From assembly GCF_042648145.1 (NCBI RefSeq), contig NZ_JBHRWV010000001.1, forward strand, positions 248,001 through 312,000: 64,000 nt of DNA. Direction: 5' to 3'. The notes under the pieces are model-generated. The model did no database searches. It saw nothing but the letters and a program-made list of their open reading frames with translations, and was not told the origin of the DNA. The position numbers were made by a program, and so were the translations under genes. Origin of the DNA: Salinicoccus sesuvii. Lineage in GTDB: Bacteria; Bacillota; Bacilli; Staphylococcales; Salinicoccaceae. Below are positions 1-9,032 of the stretch, piece by piece. Each line of letters opens with the position of its first letter. Position 1 is the stretch's first letter.

Positions 1-900
1 CAATTATATTACGAATTTCCAAATCATTTAGAAAAAATAATAGAAGAAATCAATGTGTCGCGTCTTCCAAGAGATATTATGAAGATTAATCCTCAGTTTC
101 TTAATGATTTATATAATGTTTATCATGAATATAACAATTCGAACAGTAGTTATTTATTTAATTTAAGAAACTTTTATAATGACTTACTTGTAGATTGGAA
201 TGACTTAGCAGTTAATGAAATTTTCTATGACATATTAGAGTGGCTATTTAATAGTTTAGAAAATGAATCAGTTTTTGACTTAAGATGTAAGGTAGCAAAG
301 ATACATATATCTAATTTAGGAGACATTAAAAATATAAATGAAAACAAGGCAGAGGTATTCAGTAACTTGTCCGCGACATACGACCTGATTCTATCTCAAA
401 AATCAAATAAGTTCTACGAGTATCAAACTATGATGAACGATGAATTCTTCAAACTATTACAGCAGAAAAATACAATAATTTCTGATAAAAATAAAAGCTC
501 TATGAGTTTAATTGTATCCTTTCTAATTGCTTTGTACGGCGTTTACTTAACCATATTTCGAACTACAGACAGCTTTAATTGGTTATCGAGCCAGTATAAT
601 TTTGTGTATATAGTCTTTCTGATTGCTTGTATATTTATGTTTGCTTCAACATTGTATGAAATTAAATTATTAAATATTACTAACAAGAAGGTCTTATCCA
701 CAATACAGAATACATATAATGTAAATATAAAATTATGGAAGAAGAAGACAAAAATAATATGGTGGAAAGATTTTTGGTTTCCTTTAATAATCCTGTTTAT
801 CATATTTATCAATATTATTACACTATTGATTTTCTCAAATTTCTCGATCGAAATAAACGATATAATAGAAAAATTAAGTTATAGTCCAAAATATTTTTAA
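1..900 (+). CDS. Hypothetical protein with C-terminal membrane segments, 5' partial
   Basis: The frame is open from base 1 with no stop, so the GTG at 55 is probably an internal valine codon and the true start lies outside the window. Of about 299 visible residues, the first 165 look soluble, helical and rich in Asn, Tyr and Phe. Three hydrophobic segments follow, at about 169-186, 201-219 and 260-278, separated by a Lys/Trp-rich loop. I recognise no family. Base composition is clearly more AT-rich than most of the window, which fits acquired or accessory DNA next to the broken nuclease downstream. Function unknown. Confidence 0.6.
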   Translation, partial: QLYYEFPNHLEKIIEEINVSRLPRDIMKINPQFLNDLYNVYHEYNNSNSSYLFNLRNFYNDLLVDWNDLAVNEIFYDILEWLFNSLENESVFDLRCKVAKIHISNLGDIKNINENKAEVFSNLSATYDLILSQKSNKFYEYQTMMNDEFFKLLQQKNTIISDKNKSSMSLIVSFLIALYGVYLTIFRTTDSFNWLSSQYNFVYIVFLIACIFMFASTLYEIKLLNITNKKVLSTIQNTYNVNIKLWKKKTKIIWWKDFWFPLIILFIIFINIITLLIFSNFSIEINDIIEKLSYSPKYF

Positions 901-1048
901 GAGTAATGAATGTCTATAAAGCAATAGAAATTTAAAGTCACATTACACTAAAATATACTTTGAGGAATATAATCTTGATTTATTTCAAGTGAAAAAATGT
1001 TCAATCAAATAACTCTTATTTTTGATTTTATAGACAGGAGATAAAAGA

Positions 1049-2250
1049 GTGGAAAGTGAACAGACTAATGTAGACAAACAAGCACTTCAAGATTTTTTTA
1101 TGGGTATTAATAATCTTAACCAAATAGAGAAAAAGACCTCAAAGTTCAATGCATTTGAAACGCTTGGCATCGTCCATACGGAAATCCGTCACAGCAATGT
1201 ACTGGGTTGGCTGATGTCTCCAAATGAGCAACATGGCATAGGTGGGGCTTTTGTTGAAAAAATTATACAAGAGATTGCCCGTAATCATAATATTGAGCAG
1301 TATGGGCATGATCCTTTACAGATGCTACTCTGGGATTATCATGATCTGGTTGTCAGGAGAGAGTGGCGTAACATAGACCTAATCGCCATTTCTGAAGCAA
1401 ACAAGCTGATGCTCGTTATCGAGAATAAGGTATGGAGCAAGAGTCCGAACATCAGTTGAAGAAGTATCAGGATATTGTGGAAAATGAGTATCCGGATTAC
1501 CAAAAACTGTTCATCTATCTTACGCCTTTTGGAGATGACGCCAGCAATACGGATATATGGGTAAGTATGAACTATCGTCAGATCATAGTAATGATAGAAT
1601 CTGCTCTAGCGCTCAAACAGAACATGATGGAGCCGAGCGTAAAGTACTTTATTGAACAATACATAGATACACTCAGGAGGTACATTGTGGGAGATAACGA
1701 GATTGAAAAAATATGCCAAGAGATCTACTTCAAGCACAAGTGTGCGCTTGATCTGATTTTCGAGTACAAACCGGATATACAGTCGAATATAGCTGGCACT
1801 CTGCGTGAAATGATTGAAGCCGATGAAGAATTGATATTGGATGATAGTAACAAAGGATTGATTCGTTTTACGACGAAAGGTTTAGATGAAAAGCTTCCAA
1901 ATGAAGGATCCGGGTGGACTTCAAGTGGAAGGATACTACTTTTCGTGTTTCAGAATACAATTAAAAGATTGAGAATCAAGTTGGTAATTGGTCCTGGAGA
2001 AGCAGATGTAAGGAGCAACCTGTATGATATTGTATCAAACAATTCGAGTTTGTTCAGAGGCAGAAATAAAAAGCTGACTTCAGCCTATACGACAATATAT
2101 TTGAAAAACATCCTTGATTACAACGACAGCTATGAGAGGGATCAGGAAAAGCTGCGTAAAGATATACGGTTTAAAGTGGATAAATTCTTTAACAATGAAT
2201 TAAAAGAACTGGAGTCGGTACTGCTGAACAAACATCCGATTCGTTTGTAA
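1049..2250 (+). pseudogene. PD-(D/E)XK family nuclease, frameshifted
   Basis: Two overlapping frames (1049-1459 and 1432-2250) together read as one nuclease-like protein of about 400 residues. The first part carries an E-x-R-H-S motif near residue 45, Asp110 in a 'RNIDLIAI' context and Glu125-x-Lys127 in 'IENK', the usual PD-(D/E)XK core. Its frame closes soon afterwards. The second frame continues naturally with 'ESEHQLKKYQDIV' and a strand resembling 'LFIYLTPFG', as in the PDDEXK_4 group. One missing base near 1440-1447 would rejoin them, and I see no X-XXY-YYZ slippery heptamer there. GTG start at 1049 with an AGGAG ribosome site. It may be a decayed defence or DNA-processing gene, or a sequencing error. 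Confidence 0.7.
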
Positions 2251-2291
2251 GCTCTCCAATGTAGTATTCCAATAAATAGATAAATAAAATT

Positions 2292-2333
2292 AAAAGGCCC
2301 TGGGTCAGAGAGAATCTGACCCAGGGCCTTTTT
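2292..2333. terminator. Strong bidirectional hairpin terminator
   Basis: A perfect 17-bp stem (2292-2308 with 2316-2332) encloses a 7-base loop. It is flanked by A-runs on one side and T-runs on the other, so it can stop transcription of the nuclease gene from the left and of the carotenoid operon from the right. Confidence 0.85.
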
Positions 2334-2482
2334 AAAGTAAAGTACATGTTACGTAATAAGAAAATACATGTTAATGCAATTAAAATGCAGACGTTGCTTC
2401 GTTAAAATTAACGATTCTTTTAACAGGCTCGAAGTTTATTAATCAAGAGTGTCATTCCAATAAAACCATACAGGAAAAGTAT

Positions 2483-3376
2483 TTACCTGAATTCTTCTTT
2501 AGAGCCGACAGTTTCTTTGATTTTCCATGCTATCAGTTGCCAAGCCTCCTGGGCTTTTTCTTTTGGACCCAGATGAGTAAAAGCATGATGACAGCCTGTA
2601 AAAAATTCATCTTGAACACTTACGCCTGCTGTTTTTAATTTCTCAGCATACTTTTCGGCTTCCGGCCTGAAAGCGTCATGATCAGCAATAAGAATAAGTG
2701 CGGGAGCCAAGTCATCATTTATGTCCGCATAAACAGGGGAAGCAAGAGGGTTTCTGGCCATTTCTTCTTCAGGTACATAGCTCATGTTCAAAAAGTTTGC
2801 GACCTGGGGGTATCGTGCGCGCAACTTGTTTGGTTCCGGCTTCTCCGCAAAGGGTGTGACGAAATCAAGCATTGGATAGGACAATACTTGAAGGAGTGGC
2901 TGCTTTTCCTGTTTGTCTTGAAGGTAGAGGCAGAGGGCAGCTGCAAAATTTCCACCTGAGCTCTGGCCGCCAACCATTATTTTTTCAGAATCGATGTCTA
3001 AATCATCCGTTTCTCTTTTCAGCCATTGGAGCACTTCATAGCTCTGTTCAATCGCATTCGGAAAAGGGTATTCCGGTGCTTTCACATAACCGATATTGAG
3101 GATGGCACATCCTGTCTCATTGGCCAGATAGTTGCAGTAGGGTTCATCCATATCCTTGTCATTCATGATGAACGCGCCCCCGTGGAAATTGATGTAGACG
3201 GGGCGTTTTTTTTGTTGTGCTTCCAATGGATAATAGAGCGAAACCGGAGTCGGACCAATGGATGTTTGAACGACGAAATCTTTTCTAACTTTTAGGGGCG
3301 GCTGATTGACCATTGGGTTCTTCGCTGCTTTATTAGGGAGTAGTCGCAGTATTTTTGCGATGATGATTTTGTACAT
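2483..3376 (-). CDS. Alpha/beta hydrolase of the HSL (hormone-sensitive lipase) esterase type
   Basis: A 297-residue esterase. It has the HSL-family oxyanion motif HGG at residues 65-67, the nucleophile elbow G-Q-S-S-G with Ser139, an acid residue in 'DHDAFRPEA' near 232-234 and a catalytic His near 263-264 ('GCHHAFTH'). A short hydrophobic N-terminus precedes the core. The ATG is preceded by a GAGGTAAG ribosome site. It is the last gene of the minus-strand crt run, 64 bp after crtQ, so co-transcription is likely. Known family reactions are ester hydrolyses. A role in trimming or turnover of acylated glycosyl carotenoids is possible, but it is inferred from position only. Confidence 0.8.
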   Translation of the reverse strand: MYKIIIAKILRLLPNKAAKNPMVNQPPLKVRKDFVVQTSIGPTPVSLYYPLEAQQKKRPVYINFHGGAFIMNDKDMDEPYCNYLANETGCAILNIGYVKAPEYPFPNAIEQSYEVLQWLKRETDDLDIDSEKIMVGGQSSGGNFAAALCLYLQDKQEKQPLLQVLSYPMLDFVTPFAEKPEPNKLRARYPQVANFLNMSYVPEEEMARNPLASPVYADINDDLAPALILIADHDAFRPEAEKYAEKLKTAGVSVQDEFFTGCHHAFTHLGPKEKAQEAWQLIAWKIKETVGSKEEFR

Positions 3377-3440
3377 ACCCGCTTACCTCGCTTTCTTCTA
3401 CTCTTTATTCTCAAGTCGTAAATACGCTTACCTAGACATG

Positions 3441-4547
3441 CTACTTAACATTTATTTTTCGCCCTTTCCAAGTGACAGAACGTAGGACATGGACCCGGAA
3501 GATGGAGTATACGAATATACCCGCAAAAAATGAGAACAGGACGGGATGGAAGACGAAGATGAAGCGGTTGAAGTTACCGACCCTTCGAGCGAACCGCATC
3601 GTTTGAAACGCATAGATCAGATACAATCCACCAGTGACTGTGATGAGCGCTGGGTTCATCGCGATAAGAGAAGAAACCAATGCGCCAGTAGTAATGAAGC
3701 TACCGGCAATCCAAACAATCGTCATCAGCATGACGGCAAGATGTGTGGATTTTGAACCGAGCGCAAAGCTTTTACACCAGCCCTCTACAAGACTTTTGAA
3801 CCCTTCCGGATACATGCGAAAAGATATGACCCCCTTGCCCCCCATACAACGCACAGGCAGATCTTTCTCGAGATATGCCTGTCCCAGTGCCAGATCATCC
3901 ATGACGGCATCTGCGATTGCCTTATGCCCACCTGTCGAGAGGTAGTCCTCTCGATCAGTGAGGATGCACGGACCAAAGGAACCAGCCGGTTTAAACCGGT
4001 TTTTCCATGCAGTGAATTTGTTCATTCCCACAACAACGATCACGTTGAAGATGGCGGAAAGATTTTCGTACATATCCTCAATGCGATGGAACGGCTGCAG
4101 GGAAAGGATGCCTCTTGCGCCTCTTTGCTTATATAAATTCAATAGGTTGCTGAGACTATCAGGGCCCTCGAACCGTGTATCGGCATCCAGAAATAAGAGC
4201 CACTGTCCGCTTGAGTGCTCGACGCCATACCAGCACGCGGCGGATTTACCAGCGCCGTCCACTTTGGACTCGTTACGGAGCACTGTCGTCCCAAATGACT
4301 TTGCGATGGCCACAGTGTCATCTGTAGAGTGGTCATCGACCACCAATACTTCAAAGGGTTGGAGATTCTGCTCCTGCAAGGTTCCTAGCAGATGCGGTAG
4401 ACTTCCGGATTCATTTCTGGCAGGAATGATGATGGATAGGGAAGGGTGTTCAGTATGTTCGGTCCGGCTTCGCGGCGTGGGGAGTGAGCGAAACATGAGT
4501 GCCCCAGCACCGATTGCCAGAAGCCAGAGTGATATATTGGCGATCAA
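3441..4547 (-). CDS. crtQ: 4,4'-diaponeurosporenoate glycosyltransferase CrtQ
   Basis: A 368-residue family 2 glycosyltransferase that adds a sugar to the carboxylate of the C30 carotenoid in staphyloxanthin-type synthesis. It shows an N-terminal membrane anchor (residues about 3-20), the GT-A start 'LSIIIPARNE' near 37-46, Asp71-Asp72 and the nucleotide/metal motif D-A-D at about 121-123. Three or so hydrophobic segments follow residue 265. Length is close to S. aureus CrtQ (about 375). The start is a TTG preceded by AAGGAGG at good spacing. It sits 77 bp downstream of crtN in the same transcription direction. The S. aureus order is crtO-P-Q-M-N; here Q follows N and no crtM lies between them. 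Confidence 0.88.
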   Translation of the reverse strand: MIANISLWLLAIGAGALMFRSLPTPRSRTEHTEHPSLSIIIPARNESGSLPHLLGTLQEQNLQPFEVLVVDDHSTDDTVAIAKSFGTTVLRNESKVDGAGKSAACWYGVEHSSGQWLLFLDADTRFEGPDSLSNLLNLYKQRGARGILSLQPFHRIEDMYENLSAIFNVIVVVGMNKFTAWKNRFKPAGSFGPCILTDREDYLSTGGHKAIADAVMDDLALGQAYLEKDLPVRCMGGKGVISFRMYPEGFKSLVEGWCKSFALGSKSTHLAVMLMTIVWIAGSFITTGALVSSLIAMNPALITVTGGLYLIYAFQTMRFARRVGNFNRFIFVFHPVLFSFFAGIFVYSIFRVHVLRSVTWKGRKINVK

Positions 4548-4624
4548 AAGTATTGCCTCCTTCCATTGAATTTAACGATTGGATACGCACCGTCCTAACT
4601 CTCGCAATGGGTGCAGTATCAGAT

Positions 4625-6127
4625 TCAGTCTTTGTCGTCTTCTATAAGTGCGTCCGCCGCAATCCCGGCGGAAAGTAGAACAATCGGTACACCTGCGCCC
4701 GGGTGTGTGCTGCTTCCTGTGAAGTACAGGTTATCGCAGCTTGGTGATTTGCTCTGCGGACGCTTATGGATGCTTTGCGAAAGGGTGGGCTGCAGACCAA
4801 AAGCGGCGCCGTTGTAAGCATTGAACCTGGACTCGAAATCAAGCGGCGTAATATGCGTTTCTGTGACGATCTCCTGCTCGATATTTTCAAAGCCTTTTAT
4901 TTCCTTCAAGGTTTTAAGAATGTAGGTGCGGTAGTGCTGGATCGTCTCATCATTCCACTCATAGTCGGCTGTATCGAGGGCGGATACGGGCATCAGGATG
5001 TAGAGTCCATCTTTGCCATCGGGCGCAAGCGTAGGATCGAGTTTCGATGCGATATAGACATAGAAGGAGGCATACTCCAATCTTTTTCCTTCAAAGATGT
5101 CCTGCATGTTCTTCTCGAGTGCTTCATTGAAAATGAAATTATGGATATGTTCGACCTCTTCGTATTTCCGATCCATGCCGAGATACATCAGGAACCCAGA
5201 ACAGGAATATTTCATGCTTTCAATCCTTTTGTCGGTGAATGCGCCTCTGGTCTCAGGCTGCTTCATCAGGTTTTTCATTGCATAGGGAAAATCGGCATTG
5301 CAGACGACGAAATCTGCATCCATCTTTTTATCATCCACCATGACTCCAGTCGCCCGTCTGTTATCAGTCGATATCTCCTGCACCGGGCTATCGTAGAAGA
5401 TTTCCCCGCCAAGCTCCTTGAAGAGGCGTTCCATAGCCGATGCCATGGTATACATGCCACCTTTGATGAACCATACGCCATACAGGAATTGAATCATCGG
5501 AATCATCGAATAGAACGAAGGGCCACTGAATGGAGAGACCCCAATGTATAACGTCTGAAAACCGAGGATCTGCTTCAAGCGTTCGCTTTCTATATATCTA
5601 CCAATGAAGCGATCGGCTGTTCCAACGAGCTTCACTTTCGGTGCTTTCTTGACCATCGACAAGTTGTAGACGTCGCTTCTTTTGTAGAAAGGCCGCCTCA
5701 GTATGTTTTCCATGGCGAAAGTATATCCTTTGTAGATATCATTCAAATAACTGAGAAACCCTTCGACATCTGGCTTATGGATGGATTCGATCGTTCTGGT
5801 CATCTCCGTCAGATCAGATGAAATATCGATGGGGGTATCTGGTGTATCGCTGAAGTACACCCGATACATCGGATCTAACTTCTCCATTGAAATATAGTCA
5901 TCCGGATCACGTCCACAGAGCTCAAATATCTCCCGATACACTTCCGGCATCATAACGATGCTCGGACCGAGATCGAATGTATATCCATCTTTTTCGATCC
6001 GGTTCATCTTTCCGCCTGGCGCAGGTTCCTTTTCATATATTTCGACTTGGTAGCCAGCGTGCTGTAGTCTAATGGCACTAGCTAAGCCTGCCACACCGGC
6101 ACCAACGACGATTACTTTTTTTGTCAT
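4625..6127 (-). CDS. crtN: Dehydrosqualene desaturase CrtN
   Basis: FAD-dependent desaturase of 500 residues that introduces the conjugated double bonds turning dehydrosqualene into diaponeurosporene. The dinucleotide-binding motif G-x-G-x-x-G is at residues 8-13, followed by the 'GGKMNR' and 'FDLGPSIVMMP' blocks. The 'LGFQTLYIG' and 'FIKGGMY' blocks and the C-terminal 'THPGAGVPIVL' block match S. aureus CrtN more closely than CrtP, and the length is nearly identical (502 in S. aureus). The ATG at 6127 has a GAGGTA ribosome site. It lies between crtO and crtQ on the minus strand. The enzyme that supplies its substrate, CrtM, is not in this window. Confidence 0.92.
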   Translation of the reverse strand: MTKKVIVVGAGVAGLASAIRLQHAGYQVEIYEKEPAPGGKMNRIEKDGYTFDLGPSIVMMPEVYREIFELCGRDPDDYISMEKLDPMYRVYFSDTPDTPIDISSDLTEMTRTIESIHKPDVEGFLSYLNDIYKGYTFAMENILRRPFYKRSDVYNLSMVKKAPKVKLVGTADRFIGRYIESERLKQILGFQTLYIGVSPFSGPSFYSMIPMIQFLYGVWFIKGGMYTMASAMERLFKELGGEIFYDSPVQEISTDNRRATGVMVDDKKMDADFVVCNADFPYAMKNLMKQPETRGAFTDKRIESMKYSCSGFLMYLGMDRKYEEVEHIHNFIFNEALEKNMQDIFEGKRLEYASFYVYIASKLDPTLAPDGKDGLYILMPVSALDTADYEWNDETIQHYRTYILKTLKEIKGFENIEQEIVTETHITPLDFESRFNAYNGAAFGLQPTLSQSIHKRPQSKSPSCDNLYFTGSSTHPGAGVPIVLLSAGIAADALIEDDKD

Positions 6128-6232
6128 GCATATACCTCGTTCCCTGAAAACAAATTGGATCGTGTCTAAAAATATAATGGATTTATCCAGTACTTCTTTT
6201 AATTAAATATGTTTGGAAGCGGCGGATCTGTC

Positions 6233-6706
6233 TCAAGACAGCATTTTGCTGATGCGCCCCCGGTTATAGCGCTGGGTGACGATAAAGGGCAAATTGAAGA
6301 CGACTGCATATACGATCATCAACCAGCCGACCGAGGCAGGATTCCATAAAAAGAATAAAGGGGCGGGCAGTATGCAGAGCCAGTGTGTCAACTCGGCACG
6401 CTTCGTCTCAATCGCAAACATTTGCAGATCCGCTTTACCCTTACCGTGTAATGTTTTTTTCTGATACCCGTTTTTAAATAATGTAGCCCCGTCGATCAAT
6501 CTGCCTTTCCATGCTTTTACACGAAACAGCTTGTGCCAAAGCGCGCCTGACTTTTCCCAACTGTAGATACGGGACCAGAATGCGTTATTCTGAAAAGTTT
6601 TAAGCGGCAGCCTAAGGCAGAAGGCTGAAATGGCCATGTGAAAGAAGATCCAAGCGGCGATATCAATGACGATTGTCCAAAAAAGGGAAAACGAAATCAA
6701 TTGCAT
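6233..6706 (-). CDS. crtO: Glycosyl-4,4'-diaponeurosporenoate acyltransferase CrtO
   Basis: A small membrane protein of 157 residues that acylates the sugar of the glycosylated carotenoid, the last step of staphyloxanthin synthesis. It has hydrophobic segments at the N-terminus and around residues 110-145, and the 'KRAELTHW' and 'TQRYNRGR' blocks typical of S. aureus CrtO (165 residues). An in-frame GTG exists at 6739, but an AAGGAGG ribosome site lies 8 bases before the ATG at 6706, so the shorter start is chosen. It lies between crtP and crtN and is translated in the same direction. Confidence 0.88.
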   Translation of the reverse strand: MQLISFSLFWTIVIDIAAWIFFHMAISAFCLRLPLKTFQNNAFWSRIYSWEKSGALWHKLFRVKAWKGRLIDGATLFKNGYQKKTLHGKGKADLQMFAIETKRAELTHWLCILPAPLFFLWNPASVGWLMIVYAVVFNLPFIVTQRYNRGRISKMLS

Positions 6707-6798
6707 GGCCTGGACCTCCTTAACACTTTCTTTATTCACAAGCAGTGCTTTATGACATTTTTTCTAATCGTACATCTACTTCAACTATAGAGGTGTTA

Positions 6799-8286
6799 CT
6801 ATTCAGCGGAATCCCGCTCAGCAATTTTATCGCTCACATGCTGGCCGCTCAATGTCACCATCGGCATGCCGCCCCCTGGGTTGACTGTGCCACCGACAAA
6901 GTAGAGGTTGTCGTAGTGTTCGCTCTGTTTGGAGTGCTTGAAGCCTTTATTCTTCTTGCGATCGGATAAGGTACCATAGATTGCACCGCGGTCGGAACCA
7001 TACGTACGCTCGATGTCTTCTGGTGTCCATACGTCTTTCAAAACAATATTCTCACGCAGATCTGTCAGACCCATGCACTCAAGTTTGATGAGCGTCTGCT
7101 CGGCGAAACGCTCATAGTCTTCGGCTGTATGTGGTTTATCCTGGATCGGCGGAATATGGGGCAGCACTTTCAAATTTTCATATCCTTCCGGCGCCTGATC
7201 CGGGTCCGTCTTATTGACGTTGACTAGGTAGATGACCGGGTCATCCGGCAATTCATGACGGTGGAATATTTTATTCATCTGGCGTTTCATATCGTCTGCA
7301 AAGAAGAAGTTGTGATGGGCAAGCTGTGGGTAGCTCTTCTTCACACCAAGATGCATGACAAGGCCGGAACTGGCCGGTTCAAATTTCTTTCTCAGTTTCT
7401 TGGTGTAGGCTTTATCCTCCCCAATCAGTTTTTCATAAGTTGGCAGGACTTCCATATTGGAAACATAATAGTCGGCACTTAGTTGTGTGCCGTCGTTTAA
7501 AACAGCACCGGTTATTTTGCCATCAGTATGTTCGAGTTTCTGGATATGCTGTCCGGTATGAAGTGTGACACCGATTTCTTCAGCAAGCTGTACAAGTCCT
7601 TTGGCCAGGTTGCCCATGCCACCAGGCACATACCATGCGCCCTGGTCATGCTGCATGTAGATCATCATGTTCAGTACGGCGGGTGCATCGTAAGGGGAGG
7701 AGCCGACGTATTTGACGAAATATGAAAGCATGTCCTTCAGTTGCTTGTTGCTGATACGCTTATCGATTGCTCGGTGGACTGTTGAAAAGAGGTCAAAACC
7801 TCGGATGGCACTGAACATGCTTTGGTATTTAAGAATATCCTTTGCATCGTCGACCCCTTTGAAGTAGCTGTTCTCAGTCGTATCGTAGATTCTTTTGGAA
7901 TATGTAAGGAGATTCTGATATTCCTTAATGTCCTTCTCACTGAGTGACGCATTTTTCTCCCGCATATCTTCGACGTTTTCGTACAGGTCGATTATATTGC
8001 CATCGGGGAAGAAAGAGCGCCACTGGTGATCAAGTCTCGTTGTTGTTACATAGTCCGCCATCCTTTTTCCGCTTGCCGTAAAGAGTTTTTCAAATACCTT
8101 CGGCATGGTCAAAATGGAAGGGCCGAGATCAAAGCCGAACCCATCTTGCTCAAGGCGGTTAACCTTCCCACCCAAGTGGTCATTCTTTTCATATAGTGAT
8201 ACATCATATCCTTTTTGTGCCAGCGAAATCGCAGCAGACAGGCCGCCAAGTCCACCGCCGATAACTAATACGCTTTTTTGTGACAT
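6799..8286 (-). CDS. crtP: 4,4'-diaponeurosporene oxygenase CrtP
   Basis: A 495-residue FAD enzyme that oxidises the terminal methyl of diaponeurosporene. It has the N-terminal 'VIGGGLGGLSAAI' nucleotide motif, then 'GGKVNRLEQDGFGFDLGPSILTMP', here split as two blocks near residues 40 and 50. 'WRSFFPDG', 'YVGSSPYDAPAVL' and the C-terminal 'GGTVNPGGGMPMVTLSG' agree with S. aureus CrtP (497 residues). An upstream in-frame ATG at 8391 would add 35 unrelated residues. GAGGAG sits 9 bases before the ATG at 8286, and that start is preferred. It is the first gene of the minus-strand crt operon; the 746 bp to the next gene hold its promoter. Confidence 0.92.
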   Translation of the reverse strand: MSQKSVLVIGGGLGGLSAAISLAQKGYDVSLYEKNDHLGGKVNRLEQDGFGFDLGPSILTMPKVFEKLFTASGKRMADYVTTTRLDHQWRSFFPDGNIIDLYENVEDMREKNASLSEKDIKEYQNLLTYSKRIYDTTENSYFKGVDDAKDILKYQSMFSAIRGFDLFSTVHRAIDKRISNKQLKDMLSYFVKYVGSSPYDAPAVLNMMIYMQHDQGAWYVPGGMGNLAKGLVQLAEEIGVTLHTGQHIQKLEHTDGKITGAVLNDGTQLSADYYVSNMEVLPTYEKLIGEDKAYTKKLRKKFEPASSGLVMHLGVKKSYPQLAHHNFFFADDMKRQMNKIFHRHELPDDPVIYLVNVNKTDPDQAPEGYENLKVLPHIPPIQDKPHTAEDYERFAEQTLIKLECMGLTDLRENIVLKDVWTPEDIERTYGSDRGAIYGTLSDRKKNKGFKHSKQSEHYDNLYFVGGTVNPGGGMPMVTLSGQHVSDKIAERDSAE

Positions 8287-8963
8287 TCGAGACATCTCCT
8301 CATAGTAGAAAATAATTGATGTGTTGTGTTGCTTTTCATATATATTTTTGGATTGTGGTAGTGAGAGTGGTGATGTGTTTAACTGTTTCATATTCGAGTG
8401 AATGTATTTCAGATCATTAGAGAGTTTGATTTTAGTTTTAAAGGAAGTTTGTGAAGTCCTGTTTTGTTTTAAATAAAATAGGACTTTGTTGCAGAAAATG
8501 TTTAATAATATAGAAACTTTGTTGTATTGATATCATACCAAATAAATACAGCAATTGATATTTAGAGGCGGTTAGATGGTTGTATTCAGATTCAAGTTGG
8601 ACAGTTTTGTCGGAATGGATGAAAAATACTCTTTTTGAGATATAAATTAGTAATATGCGTCTTTACTTTTTATCCTTGCTAATAGAAACAGTCTTTATAG
8701 TCTACAGTGGATAGAGTTTTTAAAACTGTTTCGAAAAAGTACTAACCATGTCAATCTAACCTTTTCAACAGTCCGTTTAGTAGGCTCACATAAAGTCTGT
8801 TACTTTTGAGTTGTCCTTGAAGAGACTCACTTCTATCTGAGCCATTTAGCTGGATGTTTTATTAAGTAGAAATAGCTGTTTACTTTGTCGAAATGCTTAA
8901 AAAGTACCCTGCCGGATTACACGATTAGGCTGGTAAATAGTCAATATATGCAGATTTTTCAGA
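8287..8963. other. Divergent intergenic region between crtP and the DUF2848 operon
   Basis: About 680 AT-rich bases without a credible gene. It must contain the crt operon promoter on the minus strand. I looked for a sigma-B type promoter, as used for crt in S. aureus, and for a sigma-A promoter facing crtP, and found none convincing. A weak 7-bp hairpin (8454-8460 with 8480-8486) lies in the presumed crtP leader. Confidence 0.5.
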
Positions 8964-8978
8964 ATGTAAGCCTTTACA
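8964..8978 (+). promoter_or_regulatory. Candidate cre site (CcpA) of the DUF2848/TRAP operon
   Basis: ATGTAAGCCTTTACA matches the cre consensus WTGNAARCGNWWWCA at 14 of 15 positions; the central G is C. It overlaps the -35 hexamer of the promoter, a position compatible with repression by CcpA. Function is inferred. Confidence 0.55.
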
Positions 8979-9001
8979 TAATATAATTAATAAAATATAA
9001 T
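8973..9001 (+). promoter_or_regulatory. Sigma-A promoter of the DUF2848/TRAP operon
   Basis: TTTACA (8973-8978) and TATAAT (8996-9001) are separated by exactly 17 bases and lie about 30 bases before the ATG at 9033. This is one of the best promoter matches in the window. Confidence 0.75.
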
Positions 9002-9009
9002 GTATACAT
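9000..9009 (+). promoter_or_regulatory. Candidate GntR operator
   Basis: The palindrome ATGTATACAT overlaps the end of the -10 box and the likely transcription start. TGTATACA dyads are a common form of GntR-family operator, and a GntR regulator is the last gene of this operon. Binding is inferred. Confidence 0.45.
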
Positions 9010-9032
9010 AATTTAAATTAGGAGGAAAAATA

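Noticed and set aside
1432..1459. Programmed -1 frameshift in the nuclease gene
   Set aside because: No slippery heptamer or following strong stem is visible; mutation or read error is simpler.
3958..4569. 203-residue plus-strand frame inside crtQ
   Set aside because: Antisense to a clear glycosyltransferase, with no ribosome site and low-complexity Ser/Arg content.
4766..5551. 261-residue plus-strand frame inside crtN
   Set aside because: Antisense shadow of a strongly supported desaturase; no domain pattern.
8454..8486. 7-bp hairpin in the crtP leader as a possible riboswitch or terminator
   Set aside because: Too short, no T-run, no recognisable aptamer features.
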